A DNA stretch of 64,000 bases from Flammeovirga sp. EKP202 (GCF_014534745.1 NZ_JACVVP010000020.1:1-64000), one strand, 5' to 3'; counted from the stretch's first letter, positions 42,401-52,689 are shown. Notes: a model not told the origin generated them from the sequence alone. Numbers and translations: made by a program.

Positions 42401-44170
42401 ATGAGTAGTATCCGTAATATCGCTATCATCGCCCACGTCGATCATGGCAAGACCACACTAGTAGATAAAATGCTACACGCGGCTCAATTGTTCCGCGAAA
42501 ATCAAGAAACAGGTGAGTTGATCCTTGATAACAACGACTTAGAGCGTGAAAGAGGAATCACCATCCTTTCTAAAAATGTTGCTATCGAATACAAAGGAGT
42601 AAAAGTAAACATTATTGACACTCCTGGTCACGCCGACTTTGGTGGTGAGGTAGAACGTGTATTAAAAATGGCTGATAGTGTATTACTATTAGTTGATGCC
42701 TTTGAAGGACCAATGCCTCAAACTCGTTTTGTATTAGGTAAAGCACTTTCATTAGGTTTAAAGCCAATCGTAGTAATCAACAAAGTTGACAAGCCAAACT
42801 GTCGTCCTGACGAAGTGCATGACCAAGTATTTGACTTGTTCTTCAACCTTGACGCTACTGAAGAGCAATTAGAATTCCCAACTTTCTACGGTTCTTCTAA
42901 AAATGGTTGGATGAGTGATGACTGGAAAAATGAAACAGATTCAATCGTTCCATTATTAGACGGTATCATTGATCTTGTACCAGAAGCTCCATCTCCAGAA
43001 GGTGATCCTCAGTTACAAATCACTTCATTAGACTTCTCTAACTTCGTTGGACGTATCGCTATCGGTCGTTTAACTAGAGGTACTTTAAAAGAGAGATCTT
43101 TTGTTGGTTTAGCAAAAGCTGACGGTTCAATCAAGAAAGTACACATCAAAGAACTTCAAACTTTCGAAGGTTTAGGTCGTAAGAAGGTTGAAGAAGTACA
43201 CGCAGGTGATCTTTGTGCAATTGTTGGTATCGATGACTTCGAAATCGGTGATACAATCACAACTGTAGAAAATCCTGAGCCACTTCCTCGTATGGCGATC
43301 GAAGAGCCTACAATGAGTATGTTGTTCATGATTAACAACTCTCCTTTCTTCGGTAAAGAAGGTAAGTTTGTTACTTCTCGTCACTTACGTGATCGTTTAT
43401 ATAAAGAAACTGAAAAGAACTTAGCTTTAAGAATTGAAGCTACAGATTCTGAAGATAGATTTATTGTTTATGGTCGTGGTATTCTTCACTTAGCCGTATT
43501 GATTGAAACAATGCGTCGTGAGGGTTACGAACTTCAAGTAGGTCAGCCTCAAGTATTATACAAAGAGATTGATGGCGTGAAGCACGAGCCAATTGAAACA
43601 TTAGTAATTGACGTTCCTGAGGAAGTTTCTGGTAAAGCAATCGAATTAGCGACTCAACGTAAGGGTGAATTGTTGATCATGGAGCCAAAAGGTGACATGC
43701 AACACTTAGAATTCCAAATTCCTTCACGTGGTATCATCGGTTTAAGAAACAACATCTTAACGGCAACTGCTGGTGAAGCAATCATGACTCACCGTTTCAA
43801 AGAATACGCTCCTTTCAAAGGAGAGATGAACTCTAAAACAAACGGTGCTATCATCTCTGACCAAACTGGTACTCCTACTGCTTACTCATTAGATAAGCTT
43901 CAGGATAGAGGTGTATTCTTCGTAGATCCTACTGAGGAAATCTATGAAGGTCAAGTAATTGGTGAATTCAACAGACCAATGGATTTAAGAGTTAACATTA
44001 TCAAGGGTAAGAAATTAACGAACATGCGTGCTGCAGGTTCTGATGACAACTCTAAGATTGCTCCTAAACGTCAATTCTCTCTAGAAGAATGTATGGAATA
44101 CATCAGAGAAGACGAATTAGTAGAGGTTACTCCTGAGAATATTCGTATGCGTAAAATCAAATTGAAGTAA
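42401..44170 (+). CDS. typA: Translational GTPase TypA/BipA
   Basis: Ribosome-associated GTPase involved in stress growth and subunit assembly. The 589-residue protein (near the usual 600) carries G1 AHVDHGKTT (11-19), G3 DTPGHAD (73-79) and G4 NKVD (127-130). EF-G-like domains II, III and V follow, with the BipA-specific C-terminal domain (about 480-589). Codon use is strikingly biased toward a few codons compared with neighbours, as expected for a well-expressed translation gene. Confidence 0.97.
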   Translation: MSSIRNIAIIAHVDHGKTTLVDKMLHAAQLFRENQETGELILDNNDLERERGITILSKNVAIEYKGVKVNIIDTPGHADFGGEVERVLKMADSVLLLVDAFEGPMPQTRFVLGKALSLGLKPIVVINKVDKPNCRPDEVHDQVFDLFFNLDATEEQLEFPTFYGSSKNGWMSDDWKNETDSIVPLLDGIIDLVPEAPSPEGDPQLQITSLDFSNFVGRIAIGRLTRGTLKERSFVGLAKADGSIKKVHIKELQTFEGLGRKKVEEVHAGDLCAIVGIDDFEIGDTITTVENPEPLPRMAIEEPTMSMLFMINNSPFFGKEGKFVTSRHLRDRLYKETEKNLALRIEATDSEDRFIVYGRGILHLAVLIETMRREGYELQVGQPQVLYKEIDGVKHEPIETLVIDVPEEVSGKAIELATQRKGELLIMEPKGDMQHLEFQIPSRGIIGLRNNILTATAGEAIMTHRFKEYAPFKGEMNSKTNGAIISDQTGTPTAYSLDKLQDRGVFFVDPTEEIYEGQVIGEFNRPMDLRVNIIKGKKLTNMRAAGSDDNSKIAPKRQFSLEECMEYIREDELVEVTPENIRMRKIKLK

Positions 44171-44194
44171 TTTCATTAATTGATTTTTGACTTA

Positions 44195-44236
44195 CAAAAA
44201 ACGGCTTGGAATTAATTTTTCAAGCCGTTTTTTATT
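44195..44236. terminator. Bidirectional terminator between typA and HAD gene
   Basis: AAAAAACGGCTTG / CAAGCCGTTTTTT, 13-bp stem, loop of about 12 nt, between convergent genes. Confidence 0.9.
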
Positions 44237-44881
44237 TTAAAGAGGTAATTCAAATTCGGTCAAATCCTTGTAAAAAGTCTGCATTCCATTTTCTCTCATA
44301 ATTGCTTCGTTCTCCTCTCCAATTCCAATAAACTCTAACTCTAAGTTTTGGGCGGTCTTCAAATCCCATAGCCCATCTCCTATTGAATAGATTTTATCAA
44401 ACTGCTCTACTTGGTAAAATTCCTTCGCATTTTCTATCGCTTTTGAAACTATATTTTCTCTTTCGTAAATGTCATTTGAAGGCACTAATTGAGAAGGATC
44501 ATAAGAGGCTCCAACTACTTCTAACTTTAATTTAGCGGGTTGAATAATTGAGCCAGTCGCATAACAAATACCATAGTTCTCATCTTTTTGAAGGCTTTGT
44601 ATTAATTGAGAAGCACCTTTAATCTCTTTGATTTCATGTTTATTAATCTCTGAATAAAGGATCGACGCGAACTGTTCTTGTACTTCAGACGTAAATTCTT
44701 TTTGAACGTATTCTTCATAAATTACTTTTGAAATATAAGAGTCTGTATGATGTTTATATGTTTTAAAATTAAAGCCTTCTTCCTTTACTCCTAGCTGTTT
44801 TAATGCTATTAAAAAGGCATTGATATGAACCTTTACTGAGTCTGTTAATGTACCGTCGATATCAAATACGATTAAGTTCAT
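44237..44881 (-). CDS. HAD-superfamily phosphatase
   Basis: A 214-residue haloacid-dehalogenase-type hydrolase. Motif I is FDIDGTLTDS with nucleophile Asp7 and acid Asp9; a helical cap follows (about 15-85). Motif II Thr lies in CYATGS, a Lys is near AKLKLEVVG, and motif III is SIGDGLWDL. The size and cap fit phosphoglycolate-phosphatase or beta-phosphoglucomutase-like members, but the substrate is unknown. The upstream terminator at 44921-44956 separates it from the T9SS gene. Confidence 0.9.
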   Translation of the reverse strand: MNLIVFDIDGTLTDSVKVHINAFLIALKQLGVKEEGFNFKTYKHHTDSYISKVIYEEYVQKEFTSEVQEQFASILYSEINKHEIKEIKGASQLIQSLQKDENYGICYATGSIIQPAKLKLEVVGASYDPSQLVPSNDIYERENIVSKAIENAKEFYQVEQFDKIYSIGDGLWDLKTAQNLELEFIGIGEENEAIMRENGMQTFYKDLTEFELPL

Positions 44882-44920
44882 TTGTTTTTTGTTTAGATTT
44901 ATGATTTTTAGCTAGTACAC

Positions 44921-44956
44921 AAAAAAAGAACCAAGAAAATCAATCCTTGGTTCCTC
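44921..44956 (-). terminator. Terminator of the S74-T9SS surface operon
   Basis: On the minus strand GGAACCAAG / CTTGGTTCT with a 10-12-nt loop followed by TTTTTTT. Confidence 0.85.
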
Positions 44957-44978
44957 TATTCTTTATCTGTAGTGGCTA

Positions 44979-47900
44979 TTATTTTTTCACGACCTTTTTA
45001 ATGATCAATTGATCTTCCACTTTCAATTGGATCAGATATAACCCTGATGAGTAAGTACTCATATCCAATGGAGTAGATTTTCTAATGGTCAATGTTTCTA
45101 ATTGAACTCCAGAAGCATTTGTAATTAAAACTGTTGCTCCTTGGATAGCTGGATCGAGATCAATTGTAGTGATTTGATCAACAAAACTTGGATAAACGTT
45201 CACCAAATTTCCCAAACCATCCTCTAATGCATTCGGTCCTTCAGGATCAGTGATATCAGCAATGATTTCTTCAGTTGGTAAAGTGACCTCCACGGCTACA
45301 GATTGACCTGCTTCGTCACTGGCTAAAATGATAATATCTAAGTCTTCAATCGCATTTTCTATCCTTGTACCACTAGGTAATTTTGACGGATCAATAGTGA
45401 AGGTTAATGTTTCTGGATCAAAAATCACCCAATCAGGTAAGGCATCCCCATTGGCTAACAATACTTGATAAATAATTTCACCAATCAGTTCCTTAAACAG
45501 CTCTTCTGCAATTTCTACAACAGCTTTACCATCTTCAGTTTCTTCGATTTGCAGATCCTCTTCTTCAACTTTCTCTACTTCCTCGAAGTTGTAAACCACA
45601 CTGATCACAGTATTATTTTCCGATAGATGATGTGAACGATTGTTACTTTCATCCTGTCCAACAAAAGCTTCTGCTTCTCCATTGACAAACAACTGATAGT
45701 AAATTATGCTTTCAGGAAGGGAAATGGAAGTTGAATAAACATTTGTTGTATCATTCTTCACCAATTCAATTTCCTCAGACCAATTATCAAAAGAACCTTT
45801 TATAGTAAGTACATCATTTATTGCATCAAACCCACCCGTATTGATGGCCGGTTGCATATTAACTTGCCATACAGCATCAAAACGTTCCTCTGGAATTTCA
45901 TCATTAAACCACATCGATATGATTTGCTGACTATTTTCCTTTGTTACTCTTCTAATACTGTCTTCACGTACAACAACATCATCTTCTCCATCCTTTTGGG
46001 TATAATGAAGCACTGTAAATGAAATCAATGAATCTACTTCAAACTTTCTTGTATTGTAAGTGTACAAACCTTCATCATCCACAATCATTGGGTAATTATA
46101 ACGGTGAATACCATCGTAGATTTCAATTCTCAAACCAGCACCTTCTACTTCAGTGTCAAATTTACCTAACGTTTCCTGATGTGACATATTTACCTTAAAA
46201 ACTACTTCTTTATTGTCAATATCCTCCTCATCAAAGTGATATTCTAATGTGGTCGTTTGACCCCTTACAGGAGTAACTGTCCTTAAACGTTCTCCGCCAG
46301 GAAACTCACGACTGAGGCTAAACCATTCTCCATTGATTCTTGTAATAAAGCTTATTTCGGCTTCTGAGTGATTACCAATTCTGTATTCACCTTCATAAAT
46401 ATTATCACCATCTTCATCCGTCAAATCAATAATTCCGCCATTCCAATCGGTCATTGTCCCAACGACATCAAGTTCATCTTGCCCTGGATCAAAACGGCCA
46501 TTTGCAGCCATACCAAACATATTCACTACAAAACGTAGACCTGTATAGAATTCATCGTTGTTGAAATACCTTGAAGTGGTCGATGTTCCTGTAACTGGAT
46601 AAATTGTAAATTCATTTTCTATCGTATCTATTACCGAATTGTAAGCGACTTTATAAATTAAGGAATCATTGAGGCCTATCACATTTGAAAATCCTGTATA
46701 AATAAAATCTTCTTTTAGCTCCAACGAATACCCTCTCAGTGGCTGAACTGCTAATTCATTATCATAAAGATATAATCGTACATTCCCTGTCACCGTATCC
46801 TCCAACATCACTTTAGACATATCTATTTCAAAAGTGGTTCTAGGGTTATCAATATTTTCTCTGTTATAGAAAATTGAAAAATCATTTACTCCTCTTTGTA
46901 ACATCAACGCCCTATTGTAGGAAGACCTTAATTCGTTTCGATTCCAGTTACTGTTCAACCTGATCTTAAATTCCAGATCTGAATCCATTAATGAATCAAT
47001 CAGAACATTATAGATCAAATCATCATCGTCATCAGTAAGCATTATGTCTTGTGACCAAGAACTATTGCTTCCAATAAAGTTCACGGTATCGACACTTGGA
47101 TCAAAATCTCCATGCTCAGCTTCCCATCGCATGTCAACAGTTAACTGTAATGAACCGACAAAATCAATATCATTGTAATAAAAGGAAACCAAATTACTAT
47201 TGTCCATTACAGTATAGATTCTGAAGTTATCCTCTTGAACAATTGTTGGTGTAGTGCCTGGAATGTGTGTGCTTATTTCAACAATAAATTCATATTCTTC
47301 TCCTACATTTCTCAACTGCGAGGTTGTTTTATAAATGCTTTCCTCTTTGTGTTGTAATAGGTATTTATGATGCACTTGTCCATCAGGCCTTAAAACCTTT
47401 AAACTAAGGGTTTGAGTTGAATCTTCAGGCATAAAAATCCCTAAAAAAATAGCCTGTTCCATATTTACCTCAAATGTGGTCAATGGATAATAAACATCTT
47501 CATCATTGTACTTAAATGAAATAATGTTATGCTGTTTGTCTGCAATAAAAGCATGACGAGTTACGCTTGTTGCGGCATACTCATGACTTAGTGGTTCCCA
47601 AGAAGCATTTATTCTTGCTTTAAATTGAATAGAATCTCTAAATGAAGGTTCGAACTTTAAGGTATAAATACTGTCTTGATCATCATCATTAAGAATATAT
47701 TCATTTCCTCCACTCCAATTATTGAAACTTCCTGCTATATCGACAAAGTCTGCAATTGGGCTAAAGAGGTTTTGATTGATCGCAGCTTTCATATCCACCC
47801 TAAACTCAACCATAGTTGTATCAACTACAACTGTGGTGTCTCCATCATTAGAAATTTGGCCGACATGCATAAAAGCATTGCTATGTGTGTAAGGTCCACC

Positions 47901-48092
47901 TTGAGAGAAAACAATAGGGCTACCAACATTTGAAAAATGCTGATAATTTCCTGTTGAAGAATGTGCCCCTCCAATAGATAATACACTGTGCGTTTTCTGT
48001 GTTATTTGGGCATTTGTGTTGAATGAGACACAAATAATAAAAGTAACAAACGAGATTACTTTCAATAATGCCCTTACATAAGAAGGTATCAT
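44979..48092 (-). CDS. Modular secreted protein with T9SS type A sorting domain
   Basis: I start at the Met encoded at 48092-48090 (1037 residues), just before a good signal peptide (VISFVTFIICVSFNTNAQ); the frame extends upstream into the previous gene. The body alternates two module kinds. Four have a starch-binding-like phrase (VDIAGSFNNWSGG, VNFIGSNSSWSQ, VVGTMTDWNGG, IKGSFDNWSEE) followed by L-DDD-D-IY; they are separated by modules beginning FEVNM or FEIDMS. The end (VYPSFVDQITTIDL, then SSGLYLIQL...KKVVKK) is a T9SS type A sorting domain. It starts 7 bp after the S74-domain gene. Binding of a polysaccharide is inferred. Confidence 0.9.
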   Translation of the reverse strand: MIPSYVRALLKVISFVTFIICVSFNTNAQITQKTHSVLSIGGAHSSTGNYQHFSNVGSPIVFSQGGPYTHSNAFMHVGQISNDGDTTVVVDTTMVEFRVDMKAAINQNLFSPIADFVDIAGSFNNWSGGNEYILNDDDQDSIYTLKFEPSFRDSIQFKARINASWEPLSHEYAATSVTRHAFIADKQHNIISFKYNDEDVYYPLTTFEVNMEQAIFLGIFMPEDSTQTLSLKVLRPDGQVHHKYLLQHKEESIYKTTSQLRNVGEEYEFIVEISTHIPGTTPTIVQEDNFRIYTVMDNSNLVSFYYNDIDFVGSLQLTVDMRWEAEHGDFDPSVDTVNFIGSNSSWSQDIMLTDDDDDLIYNVLIDSLMDSDLEFKIRLNSNWNRNELRSSYNRALMLQRGVNDFSIFYNRENIDNPRTTFEIDMSKVMLEDTVTGNVRLYLYDNELAVQPLRGYSLELKEDFIYTGFSNVIGLNDSLIYKVAYNSVIDTIENEFTIYPVTGTSTTSRYFNNDEFYTGLRFVVNMFGMAANGRFDPGQDELDVVGTMTDWNGGIIDLTDEDGDNIYEGEYRIGNHSEAEISFITRINGEWFSLSREFPGGERLRTVTPVRGQTTTLEYHFDEEDIDNKEVVFKVNMSHQETLGKFDTEVEGAGLRIEIYDGIHRYNYPMIVDDEGLYTYNTRKFEVDSLISFTVLHYTQKDGEDDVVVREDSIRRVTKENSQQIISMWFNDEIPEERFDAVWQVNMQPAINTGGFDAINDVLTIKGSFDNWSEEIELVKNDTTNVYSTSISLPESIIYYQLFVNGEAEAFVGQDESNNRSHHLSENNTVISVVYNFEEVEKVEEEDLQIEETEDGKAVVEIAEELFKELIGEIIYQVLLANGDALPDWVIFDPETLTFTIDPSKLPSGTRIENAIEDLDIIILASDEAGQSVAVEVTLPTEEIIADITDPEGPNALEDGLGNLVNVYPSFVDQITTIDLDPAIQGATVLITNASGVQLETLTIRKSTPLDMSTYSSGLYLIQLKVEDQLIIKKVVKK

Positions 48093-48099
48093 ATTGTTA

Positions 48100-50154
48100 T
48101 TATTTCGATTGTACTTCTGATAGTAATTGTAACATTTGAGCTTGTAATACTTTGATTTGCTCGGCATTTTCTTGTGCAGTATTCAAACTCGCTTTCAGTG
48201 ACTTATTTTCTTCGGATAATGTCTCAATTTTTTGATTTAATTCCTTGATAGCCTCAATCAATACAGCCACTGTTTGAGCATAGTGCACAGACTTGTAACC
48301 TTCTTGATCTGTTTTTACTAATTCAGGAAATACTTCCTCCACCTCTTGAGCAATCAAACCCACTTGTTGATCTCTATCAAAAGACTTTTTAGGGAATTGG
48401 TCTGCTTTATAGAAATAAGAAACACCTTTTAATTGCATTACTTTTTCTAAACTATTTTGGAGTGGATTAATATTTGACTTGTAACGACGATCTGATGAAA
48501 TAGCACTAAAATCTGTAAATCTATTTAATACCAATTCTCCTCCTAAAGTATCACGAATTATAATTTCACCATATTCTCCGAATTGATTATCGTGAGCGGT
48601 TGATACTCTTACCAAATCACCAATATTTTCTCTTGAAATTCTGAAACCATTAGGATCAATTCCAACTTCTTTTGTACTACCTACATTTCTAACAAAAATC
48701 GATGCGTGAGTACTTTCTGTTTCTTCTATTACAATAGCTTCAAATAAGTTTTCATCATCCTTGCTCATTTGCATTGAAGGAAGATAATTGTTCCAATCTG
48801 GAACATCAAAACTAATTCTTGAAGATACATTTCCATATTTATTAATTGAAATATTATCAGAAGTCATATCAGAAGCAGCTCCTTTGATATCATTACTAAT
48901 AGACATCCAACCTGAAGTATAACTAGCATAGATACTATCATTGGCATGTTTCATCCAAATATCTCCGTACTCCATACCGTTTTCTTGTAACTTTGAAATT
49001 TGAACATTTACAAGACTACCATTTGCATTAGAATCTTTAGAAGGGTTTAAAGCAACCATAGGTAAATGACCATCCCAGTCTTTTTCATAGATTGTTACTC
49101 CACTTCCATTGTCTGCTTCATGATTAAAGCTAGATGCATTTATATGTGTATGTTGCTTATCAGAGATACCATTATAAAAAGAGATTGCACCATACTCCGA
49201 TTGAAGATGATCATCATACTCAACAGATATGTCTAGCATACTTTTGAACCAATCTCCATCATCAGGGGTTTCACCATAAATATGAATCATAGGACGGTTT
49301 GAATTGGTCCATTCTTGTCCTGCCATTGTAATATTTGGAGAGGAATGTCCCCAAATTTCCATCACTGAAGAAGGTCCTCCGTTTGGATCTGTATTGAAAT
49401 GAAAATCAATAGCAGCTTGAGAATCCTCAGAGGTTTGTAATCTAAACGATGCTGCCTCTCCTACCATTTGATCACTTTGATCATGAAGTGTATTCAACTG
49501 AAGGTTGACCAAAGGTTTGTGTTCTACCTTGTACCCCTCCAAGTGAAAATAGGGTAAATCATCTGCATCCCAAGTTTTAAAACCTGTACCAACCCAAGCA
49601 CCTCCATTGCCATATAAAGAAAGTAAACCACTTGTTTTTTGGTTCTGAGAATAACCAGTCAACCACGCTTTTGAAGCTCCTGTACTGTCATAAAGGGCTA
49701 CACTTCCGTTTTTAAAGCGGTTAGACTCTATAGAAACATTACGAATTCCATCTAAAGAATAAATTCTAGTTCGAGAAGAAGTAATCATTGTTCCAACACT
49801 ATCATTAGGATGTTGAATTGAAAGCTCCTTCATGTTTTTATTAACAACGGGAGCATATAAGCTAATTGGATCAAGCTTAGTTCCATCTACTTCTACAAAA
49901 AGAGTAGTTTCTCCTTGAAGGTTATAAATATCACCTTCTATTGGGGTAATTGATCCCAATACTACAGCATAAAAACCATCTACAATTTGAACATCTTGAT
50001 GTGTTTCATTCCAATTACCAATAGAGAAGGAAATTGTTTTGGTACCATTTACAGGGGTACCATTTTCTGAGAGTTTACCTTGAAAAGGTATTTTTTGGGC
50101 ATGAAGCATAAGGGCTGCAAACATTGCAACCGCAAAGAGAAAAAGTGTTTTCAT
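48100..50154 (-). CDS. Secreted protein with C-terminal S74 self-cleaving chaperone domain
   Basis: A 684-residue protein with a signal peptide (1-19, HAQ). A beta-sandwich head near 20-105 reads KIPFQGKLSENGTPVNGTK, common in Bacteroidota tail-fibre-like proteins. A long beta-rich, fibre-like central region follows. The Peptidase_S74 intramolecular chaperone begins at SDRRYK, where Ser554 and Lys559 have the spacing of the known catalytic dyad of phage endosialidases. The last 50 residues form a heptad-rich coiled coil. Predicted behaviour: trimerise, fold the fibre, then cleave off about 131 residues. It is co-transcribed with the modular T9SS protein. Confidence 0.88.
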   Translation of the reverse strand: MKTLFLFAVAMFAALMLHAQKIPFQGKLSENGTPVNGTKTISFSIGNWNETHQDVQIVDGFYAVVLGSITPIEGDIYNLQGETTLFVEVDGTKLDPISLYAPVVNKNMKELSIQHPNDSVGTMITSSRTRIYSLDGIRNVSIESNRFKNGSVALYDSTGASKAWLTGYSQNQKTSGLLSLYGNGGAWVGTGFKTWDADDLPYFHLEGYKVEHKPLVNLQLNTLHDQSDQMVGEAASFRLQTSEDSQAAIDFHFNTDPNGGPSSVMEIWGHSSPNITMAGQEWTNSNRPMIHIYGETPDDGDWFKSMLDISVEYDDHLQSEYGAISFYNGISDKQHTHINASSFNHEADNGSGVTIYEKDWDGHLPMVALNPSKDSNANGSLVNVQISKLQENGMEYGDIWMKHANDSIYASYTSGWMSISNDIKGAASDMTSDNISINKYGNVSSRISFDVPDWNNYLPSMQMSKDDENLFEAIVIEETESTHASIFVRNVGSTKEVGIDPNGFRISRENIGDLVRVSTAHDNQFGEYGEIIIRDTLGGELVLNRFTDFSAISSDRRYKSNINPLQNSLEKVMQLKGVSYFYKADQFPKKSFDRDQQVGLIAQEVEEVFPELVKTDQEGYKSVHYAQTVAVLIEAIKELNQKIETLSEENKSLKASLNTAQENAEQIKVLQAQMLQLLSEVQSK

Positions 50155-50346
50155 TTTTAAAGTAGGTTATGCATGATAAAATAGTTTCCTTTGTGATTTT
50201 CAAAAATCACGAGTCGATTCAAATCTATACATTATTTACAAATATTACATAATTAAACCTCGATTTTTTATGAATCAACATGTTAACTACTTTTTAAACA
50301 CTCTTTATACTCTATTTATTGGAAATTAATAGTGGTGATTTGGGCA

Positions 50347-50380
50347 TAAAAAAGGTGATGAAAAACTCCATCACCTTAAA
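50347..50380 (-). terminator. Terminator of the araC-DUF4345-SDR operon
   Basis: On the minus strand AAGGTGATGGAG / ATCACCTTTTTT with a short loop, 17 bp after the SDR stop. Confidence 0.85.
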
Positions 50381-50396
50381 TAGATACTCATAAAAT

Positions 50397-51320
50397 TTAA
50401 TTGATAAATCGGTGTATTGCTTCATTGGCATTATCCTGATAAACAGGGTTACTAAAACCATTATAGTAAGGACTTTGATCTACTAAAGGTCCTGTCAACA
50501 CATTCTTCTTACTTGCGTAAAAAACGCCACTCTCTAATTTTTCGTTATTAATACTCTGCACAAATCTTCTGGCTCCACTTTCTAAACTATGAGAAAGTCC
50601 TAAAAGTGGCATTATGATCGGCATACCTACATATTTATACATGATACGCTGCAAGAAAGGCATATCATTGAAACCATCTGTTCCTCTTGTTCCACCTGGA
50701 CTTACACTAATAAATTTGATATTAGGATATTTTCTTGCCATTGAGGACATCCATAAAGTACCACTCAACTTCACGCCTGAATAAGCTAGAATCGCATCAA
50801 AGTTTTTCCCAAAAGCAGAACCATCAAAAAGCGACGTAAATTCATCTACGCTTGCATTTTTCAGCTGATATTGTTCCATTCCCATTTTCTTCACTCCTCT
50901 TGCCACTTCCGAGCTTGCATAAAGTGCAATATTGTTCAATTTATTATTCTTGAGTAACTCATCTACGAGCACAACATGACCTAATAAGTTAGATGCAGTA
51001 ATAGTAGTCACACCTTCTTTTGTGGTTCTATCAGGTGTCTTTCCTCCCATTCCTCCAGCATTCATTATTAATGCATCAATTGAAGTATCTAAACCTGCTA
51101 TTGCTTTCTTTACAGAATCTGTTTGAGAAACATCCATAATGATAATTTCAAAAATATTCCTCCCTGTTACTTTCTCTAATTCCTGTTTCGCAACTTTTGC
51201 TTTTTCTAAATTTCTACAAGCCAAATATATTTTTTCAGTTTCTTTGATTTGACCTAATTGACGAGCTGTTTCTTTACCAATACCTGCATTGGCACCAGTA
51301 ATCATTATTACTTTATTCAT
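50397..51320 (-). CDS. SDR-family oxidoreductase (retinol/protochlorophyllide-reductase-like)
   Basis: A 307-residue short-chain dehydrogenase with TGANAGIG (8-15), MNAGG (86-90), Ser136/137 and catalytic Tyr180-x3-Lys184 (YSGVK). The longer C-terminal part is like the light-independent relatives of protochlorophyllide reductase and retinol dehydrogenases. It is the last gene of an operon led by an AraC-type regulator with a DUF4345 membrane protein between (23 bp gap). It is homologous to the SDR at 56705, which has lost its catalytic residues. The substrate is unknown. Confidence 0.9.
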   Translation of the reverse strand: MNKVIMITGANAGIGKETARQLGQIKETEKIYLACRNLEKAKVAKQELEKVTGRNIFEIIIMDVSQTDSVKKAIAGLDTSIDALIMNAGGMGGKTPDRTTKEGVTTITASNLLGHVVLVDELLKNNKLNNIALYASSEVARGVKKMGMEQYQLKNASVDEFTSLFDGSAFGKNFDAILAYSGVKLSGTLWMSSMARKYPNIKFISVSPGGTRGTDGFNDMPFLQRIMYKYVGMPIIMPLLGLSHSLESGARRFVQSINNEKLESGVFYASKKNVLTGPLVDQSPYYNGFSNPVYQDNANEAIHRFIN

Positions 51321-51343
51321 GATTGTAATGTTTATAGGGTTAA

Positions 51344-51769
51344 TTAAATTGAGGATGAGAATGAAGGAGAATTTGCTTCAATTTTTTTCTTCTGGAAAAG
51401 GAAAAAGCCTACAAAACCTAATATGAATTCTAAGACTGTAGCTTTGATCACTTCCTCTACCGGCATTCCGTCTGATAGTATACTAATCAACCTTCCTGTA
51501 CCTATGGATAGGAAAACGATAGTGGGAATTAAAGTGGATAAATACGAGAGTTTTGAATTGAATGCTCCTGTTATTGTTGTCAGTCCAAGAGCGAAAAGAA
51601 GGGCACTATATGCTCTCGCTTCGTTGAGTGCATTTACATTTCCACCTGAAAGATCAATTCCTCCAGTGGCTTTCATTTCGATAGGCATTACCAATGAAGA
51701 AAGACCTATAAATGAAAGTAATAGTCCTGAGAGTACGAGATAACTCTTGATTGTTTTAGATTGTTTCAT
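51344..51769 (-). CDS. DUF4345-family four-helix membrane protein
   Basis: A 141-residue inner-membrane protein with hydrophobic segments near 10-27, 53-70, 76-94 and 108-124. The NEARAYSALLFALG motif around 48-62, with conserved Asn-Glu-x-Arg, is typical of DUF4345. Function unknown. It lies in an operon between an AraC regulator (62 bp) and an SDR enzyme (23 bp); the same trio is a likely small response module. Confidence 0.8.
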   Translation of the reverse strand: MKQSKTIKSYLVLSGLLLSFIGLSSLVMPIEMKATGGIDLSGGNVNALNEARAYSALLFALGLTTITGAFNSKLSYLSTLIPTIVFLSIGTGRLISILSDGMPVEEVIKATVLEFILGFVGFFLFQKKKIEANSPSFSSSI

Positions 51770-51831
51770 AACTTCTGTTTGTAATTGTGTACTACAAAAG
51801 TCGATGAAAAATAAAGGATTGTTTGATCGTT

Positions 51832-52689
51832 TTAGCTCAAAGGTTTCTCATTTTGGTTCAAGCGGAAATCAGAGGGTGATTTCCCTACAAAATCCATAAA
51901 ATTTCGATTAAAAGTAGCCAAAGAATCATACCCTACATCATAAGCAATATCTGAAACTCTATCATTGGTACTTTGCAATAAGTCTACAGCTTTTTCAATT
52001 TTTTTAGTGTTGATGTACTTTTTAGGGCTTTCATCAAATACCTCTTTAAACTTTCGCTTGAAAGAAGAGGTACTCATCTGTGCTAGGCTAGCCAATTCAT
52101 CTATCGACAAGTTTGTATAAAGGTGTTTTTGGATCACTTTTTTAAAATTTACCTCATTGGGTTTAAAAATTGCCGAAAGGAAATCTAATTCTGAAGGGGC
52201 TGCGGTTGATTTTGAAACTAACAAAATAAACTCCTTGAGTTTTGCCTTAATAAGGCTTTCATCTGCCAAAGAAGGATTATCCAGCAAAAGATTAATGCTC
52301 TCCCTATAGTTATCCAATAACTTATCCACCTCCACTTGCTTTACATTATAGTCTACTTTATGATTGAGTTTCGTAAAATCGAATTCAAAAAGATCTTTTA
52401 CAATCGATGGATATAAGAAGATACCAACTGATTCAATTCCTTCATCACAACTTTTAGAATCTTTCACTGGCTCGAAGAAATAGTTTAAACACTTTGCCAA
52501 CATTCCTTGATGACGGTTGACTTTGAAATAATCCTCAGGTGTTCGTACAGCTACTTCTCCTTTGTTAACGAACATAAAACAAGCTTCATTCTCAACATAC
52601 TGTTTTAAAGTACGATCAAAGCTAGGCATAGATAACTTGATGAAGACAGGTTGCCCTTTATAAGTAATATGTTGTTCTTGATATCCCAT
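51832..52689 (-). CDS. AraC-family transcriptional regulator
   Basis: A 285-residue regulator. The N-terminal 170 residues form an AraC-type ligand or dimer domain without recognisable specificity. The C-terminal region (about 185-280) has two helix-turn-helix units with the hallmark LSIDELASLAQMSTSSFKRKF and VSDIAYDVGYDSLATFNRNF stretches. It heads an operon with DUF4345 and SDR genes, so it probably controls them. Its promoter (52716-52744) overlaps the T-run of an upstream terminator. Confidence 0.93.
   Translation of the reverse strand: MGYQEQHITYKGQPVFIKLSMPSFDRTLKQYVENEACFMFVNKGEVAVRTPEDYFKVNRHQGMLAKCLNYFFEPVKDSKSCDEGIESVGIFLYPSIVKDLFEFDFTKLNHKVDYNVKQVEVDKLLDNYRESINLLLDNPSLADESLIKAKLKEFILLVSKSTAAPSELDFLSAIFKPNEVNFKKVIQKHLYTNLSIDELASLAQMSTSSFKRKFKEVFDESPKKYINTKKIEKAVDLLQSTNDRVSDIAYDVGYDSLATFNRNFMDFVGKSPSDFRLNQNEKPLS

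Noticed and set aside
48093-48167. Upstream start for the modular T9SS protein within the S74 gene
   Set aside because: The extra 25 residues are the out-of-frame coiled-coil codons of the previous gene and would hide the signal peptide.
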